Source: an uncultured Gammaproteobacteria bacterium (GTDB lineage Bacteria > Pseudomonadota > Gammaproteobacteria > Ga0077536). Taken from it: a stretch of DNA of 9,798 nt. The translations under genes and the position numbers were made by a program. The stretch's first letter is position 1. Each line of letters starts with the position of its first letter. The notes below the pieces were generated by a model that was not told the origin of the DNA, did no database searches, and saw only the letters and a list, made by a program, of their open reading frames with translations. This document shows positions 1-5,222 of this stretch, piece by piece. The stretch covers positions 1 through 9,798 of the forward strand of contig CAIPNE010000026.1 in NCBI GenBank assembly GCA_903866355.1, in the 5' to 3' direction.

Positions 1-6
1 AAAATT

Positions 7-12
7 GAGAGG
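7..12 (+). promoter_or_regulatory. Ribosome binding site of the DUF1566 protein
   Basis: GAGAGG lies 8 nt before the ATG at 21 and is purine-rich enough to serve as a Shine-Dalgarno sequence. It supports the chosen start. The promoter must lie left of the window. Confidence 0.6.
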
Positions 13-20
13 TTAAAATC

Positions 21-659
21 ATGTCTCGTTTCAACTCTTTTAGGACCCTCGCGGCGACGGCGCTGAGCGTGGTGAGTTTATTAGCGGCGAGCGGTGCGCA
101 AGCGACGCTGTCTTATCGCTTGAATAACCAGGCGGTGTACGACGACGTAGCGAAGTTGACGTGGCTGCAGGATGCGAATGCGAATGGTGCAGCGATGAAT
201 TGGTTCACGGCGATGGCTTGGGCCGACGGTCTGAGCATTGGCGGTGTGGATGACTGGCGTCTACCGGGTGGGTCGATGGCCTACGGCTACAACCAGACGG
301 CGAGCGAGATGGGGAATCTTTTTTACAACGTGCTAGGCGGTACGGCCAATAGCTCTATCACTACCTCCAACAACGCCACGAATTACGCCTTTTTCCAGAA
401 CGTCCAGAACGTCCAGGCCGACTACTATTGGTCCGGCGTCGCGTTTGCTTCCGACTACGCGTGGGTCTTCGGCTTCAACATCGGTCGCCAGGACTTCGGC
501 GCCAAGTACTCCAGTTTGTTTGCTTGGGCTGTTCGCTCCGGCGATGTCGGCGGCAATCCGGTGCCCGCGCCGGGGACGTTAGCGTTGCTAGGGGCGGGGT
601 TGTTGGGTTGGGCAGGTGTTAAGCGAAGCCGGCACTGGGCTGGCGCGGTCATTGGGTAA
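21..659 (+). CDS. Exported DUF1566/Lcl-type protein with PEP-CTERM-like anchor; likely DGR variable protein
   Basis: This is a predicted exported protein of 212 residues. Residues 1-28 form a signal peptide: basic start, hydrophobic stretch, AxA-type site near SGAQA. The middle matches the DUF1566 (Lcl C-terminal, C-type-lectin-like) family: KLTWLQDAN, WADGLSIGGVDDWRLP, SEMGNLFYNVLGG, then YYWSG and AWAVRSGDV near residues 135-176. The end (about 181-205) has VPAPG, a hydrophobic helix and an Arg/Lys cluster, as in PEP-CTERM sorting signals handled by exosortase, here with PAP instead of PEP and eight extra residues after the basic cluster. Between WSG and FAWAV the variable-looking codons almost all end in C, as expected of a DGR variable region; see the separate entry. 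Many relatives are not diversified, so the DGR role is inferred from codon pattern and the Avd-like neighbour. The ligand is unknown. Confidence 0.85.
   Translation: MSRFNSFRTLAATALSVVSLLAASGAQATLSYRLNNQAVYDDVAKLTWLQDANANGAAMNWFTAMAWADGLSIGGVDDWRLPGGSMAYGYNQTASEMGNLFYNVLGGTANSSITTSNNATNYAFFQNVQNVQADYYWSGVAFASDYAWVFGFNIGRQDFGAKYSSLFAWAVRSGDVGGNPVPAPGTLALLGAGLLGWAGVKRSRHWAGAVIG
395..416 (+). repeat. In-frame 9-bp tandem duplication
   Basis: CCAGAACGT occurs twice back to back (395-403, 404-412) and is followed by CCAG. It encodes the repeated Gln-Asn-Val in FQNVQNVQ just before the variable segment. It looks like a slippage duplication that kept the frame. Confidence 0.8.
435..550 (+). other. 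Candidate DGR variable region (VR) inside the DUF1566 gene
   Basis: From codon 140 to 165 (438-515), 17 of 26 codons end in C. They encode mixed residues: GTC, TCC, GAC, TAC, GTC, GGC, AAC, ATC, CGC, GAC, GGC, GCC, TAC, TCC. They are interleaved with conserved codons such as TGG, TTC, GGT, CAG and AAG. If each variable codon descends from an AAC in a template repeat, changes at its two adenines give exactly NNC. The segment after it, encoding LFAWAVRSGDV, would be the invariant 3' end where the IMH-type signal normally lies. The upstream part of the gene (codons 50-80) uses far fewer C-ending codons. No matching template repeat is present in this window, so this is inferred from one side only. 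Confidence 0.6.
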
Positions 660-689
660 TTGGGGTCATTTGGCGCTTTTTTGAGGGGG

Positions 690-713
690 TGCAGGGGGAT
701 GCTTCCCCCTGCA
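690..713 (+). terminator. Perfect 10-bp stem, 4-nt loop hairpin after the target gene
   Basis: TGCAGGGGGA and TCCCCCTGCA pair perfectly around the loop TGCT, 31 nt after the stop codon. There is no T-run on its 3' side, so it is a weak candidate for an intrinsic terminator. In the Bordetella phage DGR a short GC-rich stem with a 4-nt loop just downstream of the VR is needed for efficient retrohoming. This hairpin has that geometry, but it lies about 140 bp beyond the presumed VR end, further than in the phage. Either role is possible. Confidence 0.55.
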
Positions 714-738
714 TTGCGCTGCCCGGTGGGATGGCAAG

Positions 739-942
739 ATGGCGCGTTACGAACATTTACCCATTGATAAGCAGGCGCTGGACGTCGCCGTTCATTTTGA
801 GCGGGTGGTGGCGGGTTTTTCCCGCTATCACCAGTACACCTTAGGCGCCGAGTTGGGTCGCCAGAGCCGGGCCGTGGTGGTGGCAGCCGTGCGAAATTCG
901 GGGGCGCCCGCCATCTTGAACCTAGATCGCCAGCGCGCGTAA
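739..942 (+). CDS. Avd-like four-helix-bundle protein, shortened
   Basis: The first 50 or so residues (ARYEHLPIDKQALDVAVHF, then FSRYHQYTLGAELGRQSRAV) resemble the S23/Avd-like four-helix-bundle family. Avd is the accessory protein that binds the DGR reverse transcriptase and template RNA and is needed for mutagenic retrohoming. Family members are usually about 110-130 residues. This one ends at 67, and its last 15 residues (from about NSGAPAIL) no longer look like the family, so it probably lacks the later helices. It sits 79 nt after the likely DGR target gene, the usual Avd position, but no reverse transcriptase follows. The ribosome site before the ATG is poor. I read it as a 3'-truncated relic; a short functional variant cannot be excluded. 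The other S23-like family use, as an rRNA intervening-sequence protein, is unlikely here. Confidence 0.6.
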   Translation: MARYEHLPIDKQALDVAVHFERVVAGFSRYHQYTLGAELGRQSRAVVVAAVRNSGAPAILNLDRQRA

Positions 943-952
943 CCTCACACCT

Positions 953-970
953 GCCGGCAAGAATGCCGGC
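953..970. terminator. Small hairpin after the avd-like ORF
   Basis: GCCGGCA and TGCCGGC form a perfect 7-bp stem around the loop AGAA, 10 nt after the avd-like stop codon. The 3' flank is TATTTC, so termination of the + strand transcript is possible but weak. It lies between this ORF and the oppositely oriented toxin remnant. Confidence 0.4.
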
Positions 971-1005
971 TATTTCTCGGGATAACTCAACACCAGTTTC
1001 CATTC

Positions 1006-1173
1006 TCAGGCGCGGGTTTGCCAATAATTTGGCTGTCGATGGTGGTGCGCCACGGCGACCCCATAAAGCCTGTCCTTACGGGGTCGGTAGATCGCCGTGC
1101 AGGGGAAGCGCCTGACCAGCATTCGGCGGTAGAGCGTCGGTAATCGTTTAATCGTCTCCTGAATATTCGTTGC
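1006..1173 (-). pseudogene. ParE/RelE-type toxin, C-terminal remnant
   Basis: Read on the - strand, this stretch encodes about 55 residues ending in a TGA at 1008-1006. They match the C-terminal half of ParE-type toxins: RRMLVRRFPCTAIYR, then RLYGVAVAHHHRQPNYWQTR. The RRFPY..YY strand and the final H..R.P..W are typical of the fold, which poisons gyrase (ParE) or cleaves mRNA on ribosomes (RelE). The N-terminal half, a start codon and a partner antitoxin are not visible upstream, where the frame continues without resemblance. It is too short to carry a start of its own on an annotated gene. I consider it a decayed toxin fragment left by insertion or deletion between the avd-like gene and brnT. 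Confidence 0.6.
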
Positions 1174-1265
1174 AAGACTGCCCCTCAGTGCAGGACTGCG
1201 CAGGGCGGCTCACCCCCACAAATCCGTCGGCACGGCGTTTATCGCACCCACTTGCCGGCCAAGCG
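1174..1265. other. Unassigned spacer
   Basis: I see no convincing gene, RNA or repeat here. If the ParE remnant ever had its antitoxin gene upstream, it has decayed beyond recognition in this spacer. Confidence 0.4.
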
Positions 1266-1295
1266 TTTAAAGGTTTCTGTCTATTGTTCTAATAT
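1266..1295 (+). promoter_or_regulatory. Possible brnTA promoter
   Basis: TTTAAA (1266-1271) and TAATAT (1290-1295) are spaced by 18 nt, a reasonable sigma-70 layout. The -10 ends 6 nt before the brnT ATG, so a transcript from it would be almost leaderless, which fits the lack of a ribosome site before brnT. BrnA-type antitoxins usually repress their own promoter, but I cannot point to a clear operator. Confidence 0.35.
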
Positions 1296-1301
1296 ACAGG
1301 C

Positions 1302-1595
1302 ATGGTCGATTTCGATGCCGTCGTTGGGTTTGACTGGGATGCCGGAAATCTCGGCAAGAACAGCAAGCATGGCGTCGATAATCGCGAAGCGGAAGAAGTC
1401 TTCTTCAATCAGCCCTTATGGGTGACGGCCGACGACGTCCATTCAGGTGAGGAGGTTCGATGGCGCGCGCTGGGAAGAACCGACTCGGATCGAAAGCTCA
1501 CCGTCATCTTCACACTCCGACAATCCGGCACTCTGCTCCGCGTGATTTCTGCGCGCGACATGCATCGTAAAGAGGAAGCGCTGTATGACTCATAA
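1302..1595 (+). CDS. brnT: BrnT family toxin (DUF497)
   Basis: This 97-residue protein matches the BrnT family, RelE-fold ribonuclease toxins that stop translation when freed from BrnA. Family marks are the early FDWD (about residues 10-13), NSKHGV, the middle DDVHSGEEVRWRALGR, a hydrophobic strand (LTVIFTL) and the closing RVISARDMHRKEEALYD. The length is normal and the frame is intact. The ATG at 1302 is used because it gives the usual short lead before the FDWD motif; no good ribosome site precedes it, suggesting a leaderless or weakly translated toxin. The stop overlaps the start of the antitoxin gene by 11 nt, so the two are translationally coupled. Toxin-first order is normal for brnTA. 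Activity is inferred from family membership. Confidence 0.88.
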   Translation: MVDFDAVVGFDWDAGNLGKNSKHGVDNREAEEVFFNQPLWVTADDVHSGEEVRWRALGRTDSDRKLTVIFTLRQSGTLLRVISARDMHRKEEALYDS

Positions 1596-1854
1596 ACTCA
1601 AGACGCCACCGAAATTCGCAAATGAAGCGGCTGAGCGAGAATTCTGGGCAAAGCATGACACCACGCCGTATTTCGACTCGGGGAAAACGGTGTCGATCGC
1701 GCTCCCAAATTTACGGCCATCCACACAGACCATTTCGCTGCGGCTGCCCAAACATCTGCTTGATCGAATCAAGGCACAGGCCAATGCCAAGGACATCGCT
1801 TATCAGGCGTTGATCAAGATTTGGTTAAGCCAGATGACGGCAGACGAAAAATAG
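1585..1854 (+). CDS. brnA: BrnA/CopG-type antitoxin
   Basis: This 89-residue protein is the likely antitoxin to the overlapping toxin. It has the REFWAKHDTTPYFD block (about residues 18-31) shared by BrnA/CopG-antitoxin proteins, thought to contact the toxin. From about residue 48 there is a ribbon-helix-helix segment: the strand TISLRLP, helix KHLLDRIKAQANAKD and helix IAYQALIKIWLSQ, a dimeric DNA-binding fold. GAGGAA at 1572-1577, 7 nt before the ATG, lies inside the toxin gene and is a better ribosome site than that of the toxin, as expected when the antitoxin must be in excess. It probably neutralises BrnT and represses the pair's promoter. I see no truncation. Confidence 0.87.
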   Translation: MTHKLKTPPKFANEAAEREFWAKHDTTPYFDSGKTVSIALPNLRPSTQTISLRLPKHLLDRIKAQANAKDIAYQALIKIWLSQMTADEK

Positions 1855-1877
1855 CGCTGCTGATCCGGCCAAGCTTA

Positions 1878-2007
1878 GGGGGCAGGTCTCCCGTTTTGCA
1901 CTGACCTTCGGCGTGTCCTCCTCGCCAGTTAGCCGCGTCTTGGCGGGGTTAGAGCGAGTGAATCTGTCGTGATCATCTATAAAATGGGAAATGGGGGACC
2001 TGACCCC
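1878..2007. repeat. Imperfect inverted pair of REP-like elements
   Basis: The 22-mer at 1878-1899 and the reverse complement of 1986-2007 agree at 17 of 22 positions. Both contain a GGGG-CAGGTC core. Elements with this GGGG(T)CAGG core, in inverted pairs, resemble the REP-type repeats found in many proteobacterial genomes, some mobilised by RAYT transposases. No RAYT gene is seen. About 85 nt between the arms carry no recognisable gene. Confidence 0.45.
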
Positions 2008-2044
2008 ATACGGTCCCATACGCGTCTGACCCCATACGCGTCTG
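2001..2044. repeat. Short tandem repeats, CCCATACG unit
   Basis: CCCATACG occurs three times (2005-2012, 2015-2022, 2031-2038), and the longer block CCCATACGCGTCTG occurs twice, at 2015-2028 and 2031-2044. The array touches both the REP-like arm and the broken edge of the transposase remnant, so it may mark where the insertion element was cut. Confidence 0.7.
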
Positions 2045-2270
2045 GACCACGCAGTGGCCGAGCGGTTCTTTCTGAATCTGAAAATGAAACGTGTCTGGCA
2101 GCGTGATTATGCCAAGCAGGTCGAAGAAAAAATCGACGTCACGGCGTACCTCGTTGGGTTTTACAACAGCGATCCTTTGAACTTCGTATTGGGCAATCTG
2201 CCACCCGCCATCCTCAAACGGAATACGGCCGCCAAAAAAACCGATGGTTGTGTCCGAAATTAGTAGACCA
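2042..2270 (+). pseudogene. IS3-family transposase (OrfB), 3' fragment
   Basis: About 70 residues survive of the end of an IS3-family DDE transposase: DHAVAERFFLNLKMKRVW carries the final catalytic Glu in the A-x-E-R/S-FF context, followed by YLVGFYNSDPLNFVLGNLPP, the usual tail. The rest of OrfB, OrfA and the left end are missing. The frame reads into TAG at 2261. A run of seven A at 2234-2240 seems to hold one extra base: reading six A restores the usual ending PMVVSEIS. The TGTCCGAAAT...GACCA segment at 2251-2270 looks like the element's terminal repeat ending in CA. It is non-functional. Confidence 0.75.
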
Positions 2271-2447
2271 CGGCCTTACGCCACTCAGGCGCCGCGGCTG
2301 TGGATGTTGGACCTGGTGGCCAACCCGCTGCATGAGCTTATGCGGGTCATACACTTTGAACTGCGACATTGTTGACGGTCCGCGCGCGCCTCATGCAGGG
2401 GGCAGCACCCAGCGAGAACGCCCACGATCCGTTCACCGCGCGGTTGT
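2271..2447. other. Spacer between IS remnant and the - strand operon end
   Basis: I recognise no gene. A + strand frame stays open from the IS end to a TGA near 2375 and encodes WMLDLVANPLHELMRV, which I cannot assign. The 10-bp palindrome ACCGCGCGGT (2435-2444) lies just after the last operon stop codon, but there is no T-run, so evidence for an intrinsic terminator is weak. Confidence 0.4.
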
Positions 2448-3338
2448 TTACCCCTCTGGAGAGGGCTCAATACCGAAGTGATGAGCACGCGAAAACACCC
2501 GTTGCGCCCAGGCGCCGTGGACCGCGACTTCGTGCATCGCCCCGCCCAGCTTAAAAACTGCTGGGCAGTCCGGCGCCACCAGGCGCTTGGCCGCAGCGAG
2601 TTCCATCGCGCTGACCTTGAAGACCGCTTCGATGACAGGGATCTGCGTTGGATGAACGGCGGTCTTGCCACAAAATCCGAACGCCAAATCCCGCCTAACT
2701 TCCTCGCGCAGCATGTGCTCGTCGTCCAACAGGTCGAACACGGGCGCGGTCAGCGCAAAGCCGTGCGGCTTGAAGGTCAGCACCAACGTCCCGAGCAGCA
2801 CGCCCAGTGGGGTGTCGTAGAGGGTCACGCCACGCGGTCGGCGCATACCGATCAGGCGCAGCAGATCGTTGCCGCCAATGCGCAGCGCAAGAATTCGCTC
2901 ACGCAAACCCGCTCGCATCAGCACTTTGCGCAGCGCCCGCATGGCGTCGGGATCGAACACCTCCACCGTCTCCAGGGTGGGCATGAGGCACTGCGTGCCG
3001 GTCAATAGCAGCTGGTAGTGAGGCAGTGTTTCTGCAGTGATTTTGGGCAGCACAAAACCGGACAAATGTTCACTGCCAGGCATGGCCACGACCTCGCGCA
3101 TCACCGCCGGATTGCGTAATCGCACGAAACGCAGTAGGGGCGACGTAGCGGGCATCACCCTCAGCGCCTCGCGCAACTGGCGCAAGGCCTCGTCCACATC
3201 ACGCTCAGCAACCGCATCTTCGGTACAAATGATGACCGACTTGAGATGGGGGTAGGCCTGATGGGCCAGCACAGCAGGGAGCTTGGCGTGCAGGGCCGGC
3301 ACATACAAGGACGCACCGAGTTGAAAAGCATCAGCCAT
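2448..3338 (-). CDS. CitE/HpcH-like aldolase-lyase of the Ter metabolite operon
   Basis: This 296-residue protein belongs to the HpcH/HpaI aldolase and citrate lyase beta (CitE) superfamily, Mg-dependent TIM-barrel enzymes acting on oxaloacetate-like or acyl-CoA substrates. Visible motifs: VIICTEDAV (residues 35-43, acidic metal-site strand), RFVRLRN (70-76), LPKI (97-100), LMPTLETVEVFD (118-129, with the conserved Glu), ALRIGGNDL (151-159) and the diagnostic GFCGKTAVHPTQI (221-233). The catalytic set looks complete. The ATG at 3338 is chosen because it is preceded by GGAG 8 nt upstream and gives the family N-terminus; a longer frame to 3527 lies within the preceding gene. It overlaps the StiP gene by 8 nt and closes the operon. 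In Ter operons it is predicted to make or cleave a C-C bond in an unknown nucleoside-like product; the substrate is not known. Confidence 0.88.
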   Translation of the reverse strand: MADAFQLGASLYVPALHAKLPAVLAHQAYPHLKSVIICTEDAVAERDVDEALRQLREALRVMPATSPLLRFVRLRNPAVMREVVAMPGSEHLSGFVLPKITAETLPHYQLLLTGTQCLMPTLETVEVFDPDAMRALRKVLMRAGLRERILALRIGGNDLLRLIGMRRPRGVTLYDTPLGVLLGTLVLTFKPHGFALTAPVFDLLDDEHMLREEVRRDLAFGFCGKTAVHPTQIPVIEAVFKVSAMELAAAKRLVAPDCPAVFKLGGAMHEVAVHGAWAQRVFSRAHHFGIEPSPEG

Positions 3339-4449
3339 CAGACAAACTCCGGATGATCGCCACCGCATGGAGTGCCAGGGAGGGATCGATCTCGATGGGC
3401 ACACCACGCTCGGTAGCGAGTTGCACAAGATGGCGGACCTCGACGCTTGCCGGGTCACGCAGGATGAGAAGACGCGGTACACGGCGCAGCAATGCGCGCG
3501 TCGCTTCACCGAGACCTGGTTTGACAAGCTGGGGATCCAGACCGGCGTGGCGGTGGGCCAAAGCGGCCATCAAATCACGCGCACGAAGGGCTGCCGCACC
3601 GCGGTCGATCACGGGCAAGGGTTCACACGACCATGCGGGCCCATGACGCCTGAGCGCCGCACTCACCTGCTCGACAAACCAGCGCGATTGATCGTGAGCC
3701 TGCCAATCGGCATAGAACAGGCAGCCGTGAAACTGCGAAGCACCGACATGTTCGTTCAAGATCGAGCGGCTCACCAAGCCCGAGACGCTGGCGTTGAGCA
3801 GGGCAGAGGGAATCAAATAGTCTTGGGTCGAACCGCAAGCCTGGGCCACACCGGCCAAATCGGACAAGACAAACAGCTCGGCGGGAAGATGCACGCCCTC
3901 GCTCGCTTCGAAAGCCCGCAATCTGCGCTGTAGTTCGCCCAGGATGGTGCCTTTGGCAGTCCACCCGTCAACGAAGGCCAGACTGGCTGGGGAGTGACTG
4001 GCGAGAATGTGCTGCAGGGCGCGGGTGTCCAGACCCCGGTCGCGAATGATGGAGATGCAGTAGTGCGAGACGTCCATGCCGAACGCCTCACGCAGGACGC
4101 GGCGCAACAAAATACCAATTGGCGTGCCCGCACGGGCTAACGAGACCAGGGTCAGCGGCCCCGGTCGCTCGGCTCGAATGCGTCTGGCAAGGTGCATGAG
4201 ATCCCGCGCCATGCGCTGGGTATAGGCCTCGACAGCCGCATGAAACAAGGCCAGGTAGGCCGCAGTGGGGGGCTTCTCTGGCGTGATCATCTCGCTGTAG
4301 TGGCGCTCGCCGGATTGGATCAGGCGCTCTTTCTCCAACAAGTCGTCCACTGTGTGGGTGTGCTGCGCGGACAAAGGCTGCAACAAAAAGGTGACATCGT
4401 CAGGGGCGTAACTGCCATGAAACGACGTCGCCGCGATCGGCGCCGTCAT
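3331..4449 (-). CDS. StiP family protein: PRTase-like domain with PELOTA-like tail
   Basis: This 372-residue protein matches the family named 'cysteine protease StiP', which sequence analysis instead places among phosphoribosyltransferase-fold proteins of Ter operons. Motifs: FHGSYAPDDVTFLL (residues 10-23), LIQSGERHYSEM (43-54), TLVSLARAGTPIGILLRR (100-117), HYCISIIRDRG (129-139), the phosphate-binding-type loop FVDGWTAKGT (159-168) and YLIPSALLNASVSGLVSRS (211-229). The last 110 residues (from about 260, with VKPGLGEATRALLRR) fit the PELOTA-like, predicted RNA-binding C-terminal domain. The ATG at 4449 overlaps the HAD stop as ATGA, so translation is coupled; an extension to 4512 is inside the HAD gene. 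I favour a PRTase role in making a nucleotide-like compound; I would not trust the protease label. Confidence 0.85.
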   Translation of the reverse strand: MTAPIAATSFHGSYAPDDVTFLLQPLSAQHTHTVDDLLEKERLIQSGERHYSEMITPEKPPTAAYLALFHAAVEAYTQRMARDLMHLARRIRAERPGPLTLVSLARAGTPIGILLRRVLREAFGMDVSHYCISIIRDRGLDTRALQHILASHSPASLAFVDGWTAKGTILGELQRRLRAFEASEGVHLPAELFVLSDLAGVAQACGSTQDYLIPSALLNASVSGLVSRSILNEHVGASQFHGCLFYADWQAHDQSRWFVEQVSAALRRHGPAWSCEPLPVIDRGAAALRARDLMAALAHRHAGLDPQLVKPGLGEATRALLRRVPRLLILRDPASVEVRHLVQLATERGVPIEIDPSLALHAVAIIRSLSDG

Positions 4450-5222
4450 GCCAGACACTCCCACAAGCGTTGCCCGAGCTGGGTGCCTTGGGGTGCCATG
4501 GCGTAATCGCACAAGCTGAGAAAGCCTGCATCGCTCAAGCTGTCCCCGATGCCGACGGTGACAATGTCACCCTGCGCACGCAGCTCGGCCATCAGGTAGG
4601 CCACCGCATACGATTTATCGAGTCCGGGGGGCAGCAGGGTCAGGTTGTTATCGTTCTGAAACACGCGCCAGCCTGGGCGAGTCGCGGCCCATGGGCGCAG
4701 CATTTGCTCGGCCAGTTGCGCGAGCACCTGGGCATCAGCAGCCCGGTGTTTGGTGAGCAGGTACTGGGCCTGCCCATTCTCCTCGACCACCTTGACCCAA
4801 GCATCGATCTCATGCTCGACCAGCCACGCCGACATGCTGGCACACGCTTGCTGCATCGGCTCACGGCTGACGGCCAACGCCGCCTGCATGTGCTGAGCCC
4901 AACGGGGGGCGGGCTGTCGTTGGGCGTCCAGGATGACGCCGCCAAAACTCACCACGGCCATCCCCGGGAAATCCACCAGCACCCGCGCAAAACCCTCGGC
5001 GCTGCGGGCTGTCACGGGGACGATGGTCGCGCCCTGGCGCAGCCAGTGAAGCAGGGCCCGTTGGCGCGGATTGGTGTACGAGACGACCTCACCGTTTTTC
5101 AGCAGGGCCGCCGGCTCCAGCGGCACCCCCGGTGGGCACTTGCGGGCGCTGTTGAACAGGGAGTCGTCCAGATCCACAAACACGAAGACCGGGGTGTCAT
5201 GCCCATGGGCCGCGCCGCTCAT
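4446..5222 (-). CDS. HAD-superfamily hydrolase of the Ter operon
   Basis: This is a predicted Mg-dependent phosphatase of 258 residues. All four HAD motifs are visible: FVDLDDS (residues 15-21, with nucleophile Asp17 and acid/base Asp19), PVTARS (69-74), the Lys in GLDKSYAVAYL (200-210) and GIGDSLSDAGF (224-234) with the metal-binding acids. The roughly 120-residue insert between motifs II and III is a C2-type cap, as in sucrose-phosphatase or Cof-like enzymes. The ATG overlaps the stop of the preceding PRTase gene as ATGA, and its own stop overlaps the next start. In this cluster it probably removes a phosphate from the intermediate made by the ligase and PRTases; the substrate is unknown. 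Confidence 0.87.
   Translation of the reverse strand: MSGAAHGHDTPVFVFVDLDDSLFNSARKCPPGVPLEPAALLKNGEVVSYTNPRQRALLHWLRQGATIVPVTARSAEGFARVLVDFPGMAVVSFGGVILDAQRQPAPRWAQHMQAALAVSREPMQQACASMSAWLVEHEIDAWVKVVEENGQAQYLLTKHRAADAQVLAQLAEQMLRPWAATRPGWRVFQNDNNLTLLPPGLDKSYAVAYLMAELRAQGDIVTVGIGDSLSDAGFLSLCDYAMAPQGTQLGQRLWECLA

Noticed and set aside
455..1024. 189-residue - strand open frame across the variable region and avd-like gene
   Set aside because: It is antisense to a clearly coding gene, low-complexity Pro/Arg/Asn rich, and matches no family I know. The openness follows from the composition of the + strand gene.
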